Below, in pieces: positions 1 through 6,964 of a stretch of 64,000 bases of DNA. The number at the start of each line of letters is the position of its first letter. The first letter of the stretch is position 1. The stretch is from Lachnospiraceae bacterium (GTDB taxonomy: Bacteria; Bacillota; Clostridia; Lachnospirales; Lachnospiraceae), in the NCBI GenBank assembly GCA_902381685.1, contig LR698958.1, forward strand, positions 1,932,833-1,996,832, written 5' to 3'. The position numbers and the translations under genes were made by a program. The notes below the pieces were generated by a model. It had not been told where the DNA came from. It worked only from the letters and a program-made list of their open reading frames with translations, and ran no database searches.

Positions 1-272
1 TTCTCTACAAATCTGCTTAAGATTTCTACTCCGTCTTCAATGTCATCGTACCATACTAAATCTACCCCAAGATCTTTTTCCTGTGGGAACAATTTATTGA
101 TAACTAATTTGTGATTACCATTCACGTTTAAGTAAAGAGCTAAAAGTCTTTCTCCTGGGTGAATCCATTTTCCTGTCAAATAATAAATACTTGGAGGGTC
201 GGAAATAATCATCTGTGGCATTCCCTGTTCTTCCATTGCTTTTAAAATTCTACCTACTTTTCCTGCATCCAT
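1..272 (-). CDS. Xaa-Pro aminopeptidase (creatinase N-terminal part), truncated by window
   Basis: The first 90 residues of a minus-strand protein that runs off the left edge. The start ATG at 272-270 has an AGGAGG Shine-Dalgarno at 281-286, eight bases upstream. The N-terminal sequence (QMIISDPPSIYYLTGKWIHP, then GERLLALYLN) is the creatinase/prolidase N-terminal fold of aminopeptidase P and Xaa-Pro dipeptidases. These are cytoplasmic metalloenzymes that release the residue before a proline. The metal-binding catalytic half lies outside the window, so activity and exact subfamily cannot be judged. It has its own sigma-A promoter and is probably independent of the iron genes upstream. Confidence 0.8.
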   Translation of the reverse strand, partial: MDAGKVGRILKAMEEQGMPQMIISDPPSIYYLTGKWIHPGERLLALYLNVNGNHKLVINKLFPQEKDLGVDLVWYDDIEDGVEILSRFVE

Positions 273-323
273 TATGTATGCCTCCTATGTTTTATTGTGC
301 TTCTTTACTTGCACTATAAAGTA

Positions 324-352
324 ATTATAGTATCATTTTTACATTGTGTCAA
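324..352 (-). promoter_or_regulatory. Sigma-A promoter of the Xaa-Pro peptidase gene
   Basis: Minus strand TTGACA at 352-347 and TATAAT at 329-324 with a 17-bp spacer, both perfect consensus. Transcription would start near 317, about 45 bases before the start codon. Confidence 0.8.
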
Positions 353-360
353 CAAAGCAA

Positions 361-525
361 TTATTTCTTTTCTCCGTCGTCAAAACAACTTCCCATACAA
401 CTTTTACAGTTGCTTCCACAACCTCATGTACTCTCACCGTTTTTATGTTTTTTAATTTGATTTCTTATCACCAGCACAACAACAACTGCAATCAACCCGA
501 TAAGAATAATATCTGCCAAACTCAT
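361..525 (-). CDS. FeoB-associated Cys-rich membrane protein with in-frame UGA (putative selenoprotein)
   Basis: Small single-span membrane protein of 54 codons. An N-terminal hydrophobic helix (MSLADIILIGLIAVVVVLVI) is followed by a basic linker and a Cys-rich tail, the layout of the FeoB-associated Cys-rich family. Codon 34 (bases 426-424) is TGA. The frame stays open to TAA at 363-361, and the downstream part carries exactly the expected Cys pattern: GCGSNCKSC, then MGSC. The UGA sits where related proteins commonly have the first Cys of a C-G-C-G motif, which suggests selenocysteine rather than a stop. A small hairpin follows the UGA. It lies 40 bases after the DUF2325 gene, in the operon headed by DUF3793. 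Alternatives are a nonsense mutation or a sequencing error. Compare the Cys-only paralogue at 6813-6950. Confidence 0.6.
397..413 (-). promoter_or_regulatory. Candidate bacterial SECIS hairpin after the in-frame UGA
   Basis: Counting from the base after UGA, nucleotides 12-16 (CAACT) pair with 22-26 (AGTTG) around the loop GUAAA, extended by one G-U pair. The apical loop begins 16 bases after UGA and its first base is G. That fits the known bacterial SECIS consensus: loop 16-37 bases from UGA, with G in the first two loop positions. The stem is short, so confidence is moderate. Confidence 0.45.
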
Positions 526-565
526 TTTTACACCACCGTTTTCTTTATATCATAGCACAAAGATT

Positions 566-850
566 TTATGAAGCACACTCGTTTTGCAGAATTTCGTTCA
601 ACGCATTTTTGCTGCTTGTATGACATCGAACAATATTTGCATTACATTTCTGCGCTTCCGACACGGCGCAGCGCACCATCTTATGCGAAACGGTATTGGT
701 AAATAAAATAACTAAATCCGGACTACCAATCTGTTCACTTAAATTTGCCGTCATCTGCGTAAAGATTTTTGCCTTACATTTATATGATTTACAAAGTTTC
801 TTATACTGTCCAACCATTCGGTCATGTCCGCCAACAATAACTACACTCAT
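566..850 (-). CDS. DUF2325 domain protein
   Basis: A 94-residue cytoplasmic protein beginning MSVVIVGGHDRMVGQYKKLC, a short Rossmann-like alpha/beta domain typical of DUF2325. An in-frame ATG exists 48 bases upstream at 898, but the start at 850-848 is preferred. It has an AGGAGG at 857-863, and the upstream choice would overlap the DUF3793 gene. No biochemical function is established for the family. It sits between DUF3793 (11 bases upstream) and the small Cys-rich membrane protein, behind a DtxR-type operator, so a role in iron metabolism is inferred from context only. Confidence 0.75.
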   Translation of the reverse strand: MSVVIVGGHDRMVGQYKKLCKSYKCKAKIFTQMTANLSEQIGSPDLVILFTNTVSHKMVRCAVSEAQKCNANIVRCHTSSKNALNEILQNECAS

Positions 851-861
851 GTCAAATCCTC

Positions 862-1455
862 CTATCCTGCATAACTTGTCATAATTTCTTCCATGCAAAC
901 CCCATTATAAATAAGGGACAGCAATGTTTCTTTTGCCACTTCAAACTTGCGAAAGAGTTTTAATTTTTCCGTCATGTTCTCATATACTTTCCAGTAGCCT
1001 GCGTAGAGAAAATATTTTCCTTCGTTTTCCATAAATCCTCTCACGTCCTCAAGCGGATACCCTAAAAGCAGTCCCATTTCGTGCGGGAATTCTCCCCGCT
1101 CTTCCATATAAGTTGCATAACGCATCTGAAATGTTCTTAAAATTCTTCCAAACTGAAATACCTGATACCCTTCCTGCCGAAAAAATTGTCTGATCTCTCT
1201 TCGGCAAAGAAACTCTTCCAACTGCTTTCTTCTATAAAGAAGAAACGTAACTTTCTCTTTTGTCTGTAACATTTTATAGTAGGAAAGACCACTCTTTTCT
1301 ATTATTGCCGTAACCTGCCCTGCATTTTCTAATGATACGATGAGCAGATTGGAAACTTTTAACCCGGTAATTAACGGAGCGCACTGCAGCGCCAATTGTA
1401 TCTCTATATTTTTTAAATCCATCTCCCTTACAAGTTCAAATATCTCTCTGCTCAT
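862..1455 (-). CDS. DUF3793 family protein
   Basis: A 197-residue soluble protein with the recognisable DUF3793 signature GLLLGYPLEDVRGFMENEGK followed by YFLYAGYWKVY near the C-terminus. Function unknown. It is the first gene of an apparent operon (DUF3793, DUF2325, Cys-rich membrane protein). Its promoter (TTGACG, 17 bp, TAAAAT) is followed by the 16-bp inverted repeat GTTAGTCTTTTCTAAC that is also present at feoA, so repression by an iron-sensing DtxR-family protein is likely. The start ATG at 1455 has an AAGGAG six bases upstream. Confidence 0.75.
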   Translation of the reverse strand: MSREIFELVREMDLKNIEIQLALQCAPLITGLKVSNLLIVSLENAGQVTAIIEKSGLSYYKMLQTKEKVTFLLYRRKQLEEFLCRREIRQFFRQEGYQVFQFGRILRTFQMRYATYMEERGEFPHEMGLLLGYPLEDVRGFMENEGKYFLYAGYWKVYENMTEKLKLFRKFEVAKETLLSLIYNGVCMEEIMTSYAG

Positions 1456-1469
1456 CTTATCTCCTTTCT

Positions 1470-1485
1470 GTTAGTCTTTTCTAAC
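1470..1485. promoter_or_regulatory. DtxR-type operator upstream of the DUF3793 operon
   Basis: GTTAGTCTTTTCTAAC, an inverted repeat with GTTAG/CTAAC half-sites and a 6-bp centre. It lies between the promoter and the start codon. The same RTTAG-N6-CTAAC pattern recurs at 9161, 9685 and 46854. Confidence 0.65.
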
Positions 1486-1493
1486 TTTAATTC

Positions 1494-1522
1494 ATTTTAA
1501 CTAATTTTTAGTGTTACGTCAA
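1494..1522 (-). promoter_or_regulatory. Sigma-A promoter of the DUF3793 operon
   Basis: Minus strand TTGACG (1522-1517) and TAAAAT (1499-1494) with 17-bp spacing. The operator lies just downstream, at the expected initially transcribed region. Confidence 0.65.
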
Positions 1523-1633
1523 GATATAAATACTTATTTTTATTTATTATGTCCCGAAAACTCTATACTACTTCATAAAAACTCTTACTAATATATCCAA
1601 TTACACTCAAAGACATATGCTGTATAAACTAAA

Positions 1634-1666
1634 GAGGACATGAACTCTATCTAAGTCCATGTCCTC
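1634..1666 (-). terminator. Probable terminator after the 127-codon gene
   Basis: A 12-bp near-perfect inverted repeat (gaggacatgaac / gtccatgtcctc) with a 9-base loop, followed on the minus strand by a T-rich TTTAGTTT stretch. The rest of 1486-1689 holds the DUF3793 promoter and nothing else recognisable. Confidence 0.5.
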
Positions 1667-1689
1667 CTGTCTCTAATTTTTGTTATAGT

Positions 1690-2073
1690 TTACTTTTTCA
1701 ATATTTCAACAAGTTTATCCATATTGTTTAAATTAAAATAGCGAACCTTTCCATTCTCATCAAACTGTGCCGTTCCATTTACTTCAAACTTTTCATCATC
1801 TCCGTTTTTATGACTCACATGAAGTTTTGCATTAAACTCATCATAATCCTTTTTTTCATTTATTTTCATTTTCTCCATCTCAATATTACAGCCGTTTTCA
1901 TAGGACAGCATCATAATTTGATATGTACCCGTTTCCAAAAAAGTATTATACGCCTCTTCTGTCATCGAGTCCTTAAATCTTTCTCCCAGCCAACCGGACG
2001 ATGAAAAAATCGAAGAATCATTTTCAAACTCCTGATATTCCTCATCGCTGATAGGACTAAACAATTCTTTCAC
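1690..2073 (-). pseudogene. Hypothetical protein, probably lipoprotein remnant lacking its leader
   Basis: A 127-codon frame starting at a GTG, acidic and lysine-rich, no recognised domain. It resembles the mature part of a small exported Gram-positive lipoprotein. No signal peptide is in frame: upstream the frame reads NDEKNTKNTDNLKKVV and then meets stops. An out-of-frame ATG (MMKKIRKILII, then a stop) looks like the start of a lost secretion signal. No good Shine-Dalgarno precedes the GTG. I read it as a 5'-damaged gene, although translation from the GTG as a cytoplasmic protein cannot be excluded. It follows the ABC pair by 91 bases on the same strand. Confidence 0.45.
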
Positions 2074-2164
2074 TACTTTTTTGAGATTATCAGTATTTTT
2101 CGTATTTTTTTCATCATTTTATAATTATTATTCACTTTTACTCTGGTATTATTTTAAATCTTTC

Positions 2165-3799
2165 CTACATTCTGCTCACTTTATCTGCAATCGACATCGT
2201 CGATTTTCTGTGGGATACAAGTATGATTGTTTTATTCTCTTTTTCTTCCAGCAACGTCTTTAAAATAATTCCTTCATTTAAACTGTCGATATTACTTGTC
2301 GGCTCGTCCAAAAGGATAATCGGGGCGTCATGCAAAAATGCTCTCGCAATTCCGATACGCTGTCTTTCTCCACCCGAAACGGAATCTCCCAATTCTGCAA
2401 GTTTTGTGTCATATCCGAGCGGTAATGAAAGAATAAATTCATGAAGAGACGCTTTTTTCGCTGCCTCAATCACTTCTTCCCTTGTCGCATCGGCTTTTGC
2501 TATCTTAATATTGTTTTCAATCGTATCTTCAAACAGGAATGTTTCCTGCGTCACATAAGCAATCTGTTTTCGCAGTTGCTTTGTGTCAATTTCATTTACA
2601 TTTTGGTTTCCAAACAATACCTGACCTTCTTTTGTTTCATAAAAACGCATAAGCAGTTTTAAGATAGTTGATTTTCCGCAGCCGCTTTCCCCTAAGATTC
2701 CATGTATTGTATTTTCTTCTATCTGCAATGAGAAGTTTTCCAAAATATTTTTTTCCGCATTCGGATATCCAAATGTCACATCCGAAAGTTTGAGTTCTCC
2801 CTTAGGAACAGATACATTGCTTTCCACTTCCGCTACAACCGGCTCTTCCTCCAACAGATTTAACACACGGTTTCCGCTTGCCAGCGTCTGGTTCAGATTG
2901 TTCGATAATGCCGATAATGCTCCCGTAGGTCCGAAAGAACTCATCATCGCAATTGTACAGATAATGGTTTCCCCCGCCGGAACAAGTGCGGCGCTTGCAA
3001 GAAGCATCACAACACCCGCAAGTAAAATAACAATATCCGTACTCACTCTCTGACGTCCTTCCTGCTGCTTCAGTTTATCATTTACCTCTTCCAGTTCGTC
3101 GGTAAACTTATCCATTTTTTCTTTTCTGTCGTTCTCTTTTCCGTACTGCAAGATTTCATCTAATCCATACAGATTATCCAAAACCGTCGTGTTTAAGTTT
3201 CCGTATAATTTACGGTACTTCTGCCCGTATTTTTGCCCCGCTTTGCTGTTGATAATCGGAATAACCGCTCCCACTATAATATAGAAGAACAATGCGATTG
3301 CCCCTAAAAGCCAGTGATAGCGACCGATAAAGATAACCATAACGATAGAAGTCAGCACCGCAATGGCAATCGGTGAGATTGTATGTGCGTAAAATACTTC
3401 CAACAATTCTATATCGCTTGTAATAATGGAAATCAAATTTCCTTTTTCTTTGCCGTCCAATTTAGCAGGGGCTAATTTGCGAAGAGCTGAAAAAATCTGG
3501 TGGCGGATACTTGCCAGCAATTTAAAAGCGATATAATGGTTGCTTGCCTGTTCCGCATAACGCAATATCCCCCGCAGTACGGCACAGATAATCGCCAGCA
3601 CAAAAATCGTTGTCAGCGACATTGTCCTATCTATCCCCAAAACATTTCCAATTCCCATTCCGCCAAGTACCGTAATGAAAATCGCCATAAGATTACCGAT
3701 GCAGCCCATAAAAATTGCAACGAGCATCACCGTAATAAGCGGACGTATCATTCCGATAAGCCCGAGCATTACCTGACTTCCACTTCTTGATTTATTCAT
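2165..3799 (-). CDS. ABC half-transporter, CydC-like (second of heterodimer)
   Basis: A 544-residue fused permease/ATPase. Six membrane helices (about residues 10-290) precede a nucleotide-binding domain with Walker A GESGCGKST, signature SVSGGERQRIGIARAF, Walker B with catalytic Glu (ILLDEPTSN) and the switch His (SHRKS). It is exporter-type, CydC-like in architecture. It overlaps the upstream half-transporter by 8 bases, so the two should be translated together and form a heterodimer. The C-terminus stops only a few residues after the H-loop, shorter than usual, next to another damaged gene. The Fur-like box at the operon head points to haem, siderophore or iron-linked transport, but the substrate and direction are not shown by sequence. 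Confidence 0.75.
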   Translation of the reverse strand: MNKSRSGSQVMLGLIGMIRPLITVMLVAIFMGCIGNLMAIFITVLGGMGIGNVLGIDRTMSLTTIFVLAIICAVLRGILRYAEQASNHYIAFKLLASIRHQIFSALRKLAPAKLDGKEKGNLISIITSDIELLEVFYAHTISPIAIAVLTSIVMVIFIGRYHWLLGAIALFFYIIVGAVIPIINSKAGQKYGQKYRKLYGNLNTTVLDNLYGLDEILQYGKENDRKEKMDKFTDELEEVNDKLKQQEGRQRVSTDIVILLAGVVMLLASAALVPAGETIICTIAMMSSFGPTGALSALSNNLNQTLASGNRVLNLLEEEPVVAEVESNVSVPKGELKLSDVTFGYPNAEKNILENFSLQIEENTIHGILGESGCGKSTILKLLMRFYETKEGQVLFGNQNVNEIDTKQLRKQIAYVTQETFLFEDTIENNIKIAKADATREEVIEAAKKASLHEFILSLPLGYDTKLAELGDSVSGGERQRIGIARAFLHDAPIILLDEPTSNIDSLNEGIILKTLLEEKENKTIILVSHRKSTMSIADKVSRM

Positions 3800-5531
3800 A
3801 GGAAACCGCCCCCTTTCCGAATTGTTCTAATGCACTCTGCTGATTGAAAATTTTATAATAGTAACCGTTTTTCTCACAGAGTTCCTCGTGTTTTCCCTGT
3901 TCTACAATTCTGCCGTCTTTTAAAACGTAGATTTTATCTGCCGATACTACATTCGCCAACCTGTGGGAGATAAGCAACACTGTTTTTGTTTTTGCCAGTT
4001 CTCTTACCACTTCCATAATCTGATTTTCACTTTCCACATCTACATTTGATGTTGCTTCATCAAAAATGTAAATGGCACTGTCATGTAAGATTGCTCTCGC
4101 AAGGGCAAGTCTCTGCTTTTGCCCTCCCGATAAGTTTGACGCTTTCTCCTGCAAAATGTAGTCTAAGCCTCCGCTTTTTTCCACAAAGTCTAACAAATGT
4201 ACTTTTTTCAAAGCATTTCTCATTTCTTCTTCCGTGGCGTTTTCTTTCCCCATAAGAAGATTTTCACGGATTGTTCCCGCAAACAGATAACTGTCATGAC
4301 GGATTCGTGTCACTTTTTTCCGAAGCGCTTTCGGTGAAATCATCTGCAAATCAATCCCGTCTATCGTAACTTCTCCGCTGTCCGCCAAATAATCCCCCAT
4401 AATGATAGAAGTAATCGTACTTTTTCCACAACCGGATTCACCGACCAACGCCGTCAGTCCATGCCCTGCCCGTAATGCAATGCCTGACAATATCTGTTTC
4501 TCTTCATCATAAGAAAAATCTACTCCCGCAAATGCAATTTCATCTCCGGAAATTTCTTCTGCCTGTTCTTCTTTCTCTTCCTCCGTCAAATCAACAAGCC
4601 GGAAAATTTTATCCGCCGCCGCATTTCCGTTCATCGCAATATGGAAAAACGAACCGAGAAGTCGAAGCGGCAGGAAAAATTCTGCCGACACCATAATCAT
4701 AAAGAAGCACTGTACCAGCGATACGTTACCCGAGCGATACTCCAACACGCTTAAAATCATTCCAACACCCGCGCCGCCGTATGCGATTAAATCCATAATA
4801 CTGATAGAATTTAACTGCATAATAAGAACACGCATCGTCACTTTTCGGAATTTTTCCGCTTCCTCGTCCATCTTCTTTGCATAACGCCCGTCTGCCTCAT
4901 AAATTTTCAACGTAGTCAGCCCCTGCAGACACTCCAAAAAAGAATCTCCCATCTCCGTGTATGTTCCCCAATATTTTGCCAGCATTTTTTTTGCAAATTT
5001 CTGAACTGCCACAATAGAAAGGGGAATTAAAGGAACACAGACGAGAAGTACAATGGCGACTTTAATACTCATCGTTCCGACAACAAGAAACAGTGTAATC
5101 GGTGCAAGCATACTGTAAAAAAACTGCGGAACATATTTCCCGAAGTAAATTTCCAACTGCTCCACACCTTCGGTACTTATCTGTACAATTTCTGATGTCT
5201 GAAAATATTTTTTATATTGATTTCCCATACGCATCAGTTTCTCATATACCATCGTTCTAAGTTTCTTCTTCACTTCTTTCGACGCTTCAAAAGATAGTTT
5301 TGTGTTCCAAAGCGACATCACGCTGCGGATAAGAACTACAATCCCAAGTGTGACAAGCAGCGCCAACCTTTTTTCCCGCAAATCTTCACCGGAAACCATC
5401 GACTGTATAAATCCTGCTATAGTAAACAGAAAAAGAATGTTCGCAATAAGCATAATCCACTGACTGAAAACCATTTGCACAACCTTTTTCTTTGTATCTT
5501 TAAATTCTGAAAGTAATCGTTTATGAAACAT
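3792..5531 (-). CDS. ABC half-transporter, CydD-like (first of heterodimer)
   Basis: A 579-residue exporter-fold ABC protein: six membrane helices, then an ATPase domain with Walker A GESGCGKST, signature NLSGGQKQRLALARAI, Walker B/catalytic Glu (YIFDEATSN) and switch His (LLISHRLAN). Start chosen at 5531 (MFHKRLLSEF), preceded by GGAG in the end of the upstream gene. A longer frame begins at 5579 but lacks a better ribosome site. It overlaps the small membrane protein by 11 bases and the next half-transporter by 8, which indicates tight coupling. Both sites of the pair look catalytically complete. Related Fur-regulated pairs import siderophores or move haem, and CydDC exports thiols; which applies here is unknown. 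Confidence 0.75.
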   Translation of the reverse strand: MFHKRLLSEFKDTKKKVVQMVFSQWIMLIANILFLFTIAGFIQSMVSGEDLREKRLALLVTLGIVVLIRSVMSLWNTKLSFEASKEVKKKLRTMVYEKLMRMGNQYKKYFQTSEIVQISTEGVEQLEIYFGKYVPQFFYSMLAPITLFLVVGTMSIKVAIVLLVCVPLIPLSIVAVQKFAKKMLAKYWGTYTEMGDSFLECLQGLTTLKIYEADGRYAKKMDEEAEKFRKVTMRVLIMQLNSISIMDLIAYGGAGVGMILSVLEYRSGNVSLVQCFFMIMVSAEFFLPLRLLGSFFHIAMNGNAAADKIFRLVDLTEEEKEEQAEEISGDEIAFAGVDFSYDEEKQILSGIALRAGHGLTALVGESGCGKSTITSIIMGDYLADSGEVTIDGIDLQMISPKALRKKVTRIRHDSYLFAGTIRENLLMGKENATEEEMRNALKKVHLLDFVEKSGGLDYILQEKASNLSGGQKQRLALARAILHDSAIYIFDEATSNVDVESENQIMEVVRELAKTKTVLLISHRLANVVSADKIYVLKDGRIVEQGKHEELCEKNGYYYKIFNQQSALEQFGKGAVSYE

Positions 5532-5724
5532 TTTTCTTTGCTCTCCTTCCTCTCTTATACTGTGAAATATGCAGTACACATAAAATGCAAAACAGCACAG
5601 AAGATATTTTATGTACTGCGCTTATCCATACCCATGTCTGTAACACCGGAATCAGAAATCCGCTCACCGCCATAAGTATCATTGTTGCAATAAGCAATAT
5701 ATCCACTCTTTTATTCTTTCGCAT
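5521..5724 (-). CDS. Small two-helix membrane protein (DUF4405-like), iron-regulated
   Basis: A 67-residue protein with two hydrophobic segments (ILLIATMILMAVSGFLIPV and ISSVLFCILCVLHI) and His residues at the ends of the second helix, reminiscent of short DUF4405/cytochrome-b-like proteins that could ligate haem. Start ATG at 5724 has AAAAGGAG nine bases upstream; an upstream frame to 5805 runs through the promoter and is rejected. It is first in a three-gene operon with the ABC half-transporters, behind a Fur-like box. A role as a small accessory subunit of the transporter is inferred only from position and overlap. Confidence 0.55.
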   Translation of the reverse strand: MRKNKRVDILLIATMILMAVSGFLIPVLQTWVWISAVHKISSVLFCILCVLHISQYKRGRRAKKNVS

Positions 5725-5747
5725 TTCTTTTCTCCTTTTATATATTA

Positions 5748-5766
5748 TGTAATGATAATCATTTTC
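5748..5766. promoter_or_regulatory. Fur-box-like operator
   Basis: The 19-mer tgtaatgataatcattttc matches the classical Fur consensus GATAATGATAATCATTATC at 16 of 19 positions by eye. It lies at the start of the transcript expected from the promoter at 5774-5802, well placed to repress the ABC operon. Confidence 0.65.
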
Positions 5767-5773
5767 ATTTAAA

Positions 5774-5802
5774 AGTATATGAGAAAGAGGGTAAGTTGTC
5801 AA
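5774..5802 (-). promoter_or_regulatory. Sigma-A promoter of the small membrane protein/ABC operon
   Basis: Minus strand TTGACA (5802-5797), 17-bp spacer, TATACT (5779-5774). The Fur-like box begins about eight bases downstream. Confidence 0.75.
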
Positions 5803-5810
5803 CATAAAGA

Positions 5811-5845
5811 AAAAGCCTGCATAAACAAATTTACACAGGCTTTTC
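5811..5845 (-). terminator. Terminator after the degV-like gene
   Basis: Stem AAAAGCCTG/CAGGCTTTT with a 16-base centre, followed on the minus strand by TTTTTCTTT. It separates the DegV gene from the iron-regulated ABC operon. Confidence 0.7.
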
Positions 5846-5854
5846 GCACATTCT

Positions 5855-6691
5855 TTATTTCTTTTTCACAAAACTGATTGCAATGCAGGACGGTCCCACA
5901 TGTGTACCGATAATTCCTCCCACCGCATACATCGCATACTGCTTAATTCCATATTTCTCAACGGTTTCTTCCATAAATTGCTGCACAATCTCTTTATTTG
6001 AAGTGTATCCGAAATAAACCGGTTCTTTTTCATCTATCTCGTACGATTCAAATTCTTTCCAAAGACACTTCTTTCCGCCGTTTCTTCCTCTCGCCTTGCC
6101 CAGCATGACTAAAACCTTATCTTTCAGTTCAATAATCGGTTTGATCTGAAGCATATTACCGATAACTGCCAAAGGCGCAGGAATTCTTCCGCCCTTTTTC
6201 AAATATGTCAGCGTATCCAACATACCACATACGACTAAGCGTTTTTTCAGGTTATCCAGACAGGCAACAATCTCCTCAACGCTTTTTCCCTCCGCGCGCA
6301 TGGATACCGCACGCTGAACAAGAAAACGCTGTGTAATAATCGCCTGCTCCGAATCTACAATCCAAACTCTGTCGTATTCACTGATTTGTTTGGCAAGATT
6401 CGCGGCATTTACCGTTCCGCTTAATCCACCGGAAAGGGTGATGACTAATACGTCCTCCTCTTTCTCCTTTGCTTCACGATATAACTTCAGAAAATCTTCC
6501 GGTGATGGCTGGCTCGTCACAGGCAAATCTTTCTCCTTAGCCAGTTTCTCAAAAAATCTGCAAAAGTCTTCTTCTTTCTCCTGAATAAAATCTCCGTCCG
6601 AAAACTTAATCTGCAGAGATACCATTTCAACGCCCATCTCCCGCGCTTCCTGTAAAGTAATATCAGAAGCCGAGTCCGTAATAATCATCAT
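5855..6691 (-). CDS. DegV family protein (fatty-acid binding)
   Basis: A 278-residue cytoplasmic protein starting MMIITDSASDITLQEAREMG, the diagnostic DegV N-terminus (TDSASDI). It also has the TSQPSPEDF motif, the SGLSGT loop (GGLSGTVNAA) and the C-terminal THVGPSCIAI. DegV/FakB proteins bind a fatty acid and present it to the FakA kinase for phospholipid synthesis. FakA is not in the window. The start at 6691 is chosen because AGGAGGAG precedes it; an upstream frame to 6763 overlaps the promoter. Length is normal. Its own promoter and terminator suggest single-gene transcription. Confidence 0.9.
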   Translation of the reverse strand: MMIITDSASDITLQEAREMGVEMVSLQIKFSDGDFIQEKEEDFCRFFEKLAKEKDLPVTSQPSPEDFLKLYREAKEKEEDVLVITLSGGLSGTVNAANLAKQISEYDRVWIVDSEQAIITQRFLVQRAVSMRAEGKSVEEIVACLDNLKKRLVVCGMLDTLTYLKKGGRIPAPLAVIGNMLQIKPIIELKDKVLVMLGKARGRNGGKKCLWKEFESYEIDEKEPVYFGYTSNKEIVQQFMEETVEKYGIKQYAMYAVGGIIGTHVGPSCIAISFVKKK

Positions 6692-6735
6692 ATTTCTTCT
6701 CCTCCTACAACCGTCTATCCGTATAACAACGAATA

Positions 6736-6763
6736 AATATATCATATTGAGAAGAAAAAGCAA
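6736..6763 (-). promoter_or_regulatory. Probable promoter of the degV-like gene
   Basis: Minus strand TTGCTT (6763-6758), 16-bp spacer, TATATT (6741-6736). Moderate match to consensus. Confidence 0.45.
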
Positions 6764-6812
6764 TTAAAGATTTATAAACTTTCCGACAATCAGTTTCGAT
6801 TTATTTTATTTT

Positions 6813-6950
6813 CTAGTGACAATGTCCTCCACAATTTTTGCAATTTCCACCACACTGTAGTGATTTGCCGTTCTTTTTATCATGAATCATACTTCTTACA
6901 GATAGGCCGACCACTGCCAATACAATCAGTCCCGCTATCATTGTTCCCAT
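6813..6950 (-). CDS. FeoB-associated Cys-rich membrane protein (Cys-only form)
   Basis: A 45-residue protein: one N-terminal membrane helix (MGTMIAGLIVLAVVGLSV), a basic linker (HDKKNGK) and a C-terminal cysteine cluster CGGNCKNCGGHCH. This is the standard FeoB-associated Cys-rich membrane protein, probably a partner that helps ferrous iron pass through or leave FeoB, although its precise role is not settled. It starts 14 bases after the feoB stop with AGGAGG at 6957-6962, so it belongs to the feoB transcript. Too short to be noticed by length filters. Compare the UGA-containing paralogue at 361-525. Confidence 0.85.
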   Translation of the reverse strand: MGTMIAGLIVLAVVGLSVRSMIHDKKNGKSLQCGGNCKNCGGHCH

Positions 6951-6964
6951 AAATATGCCTCCTC

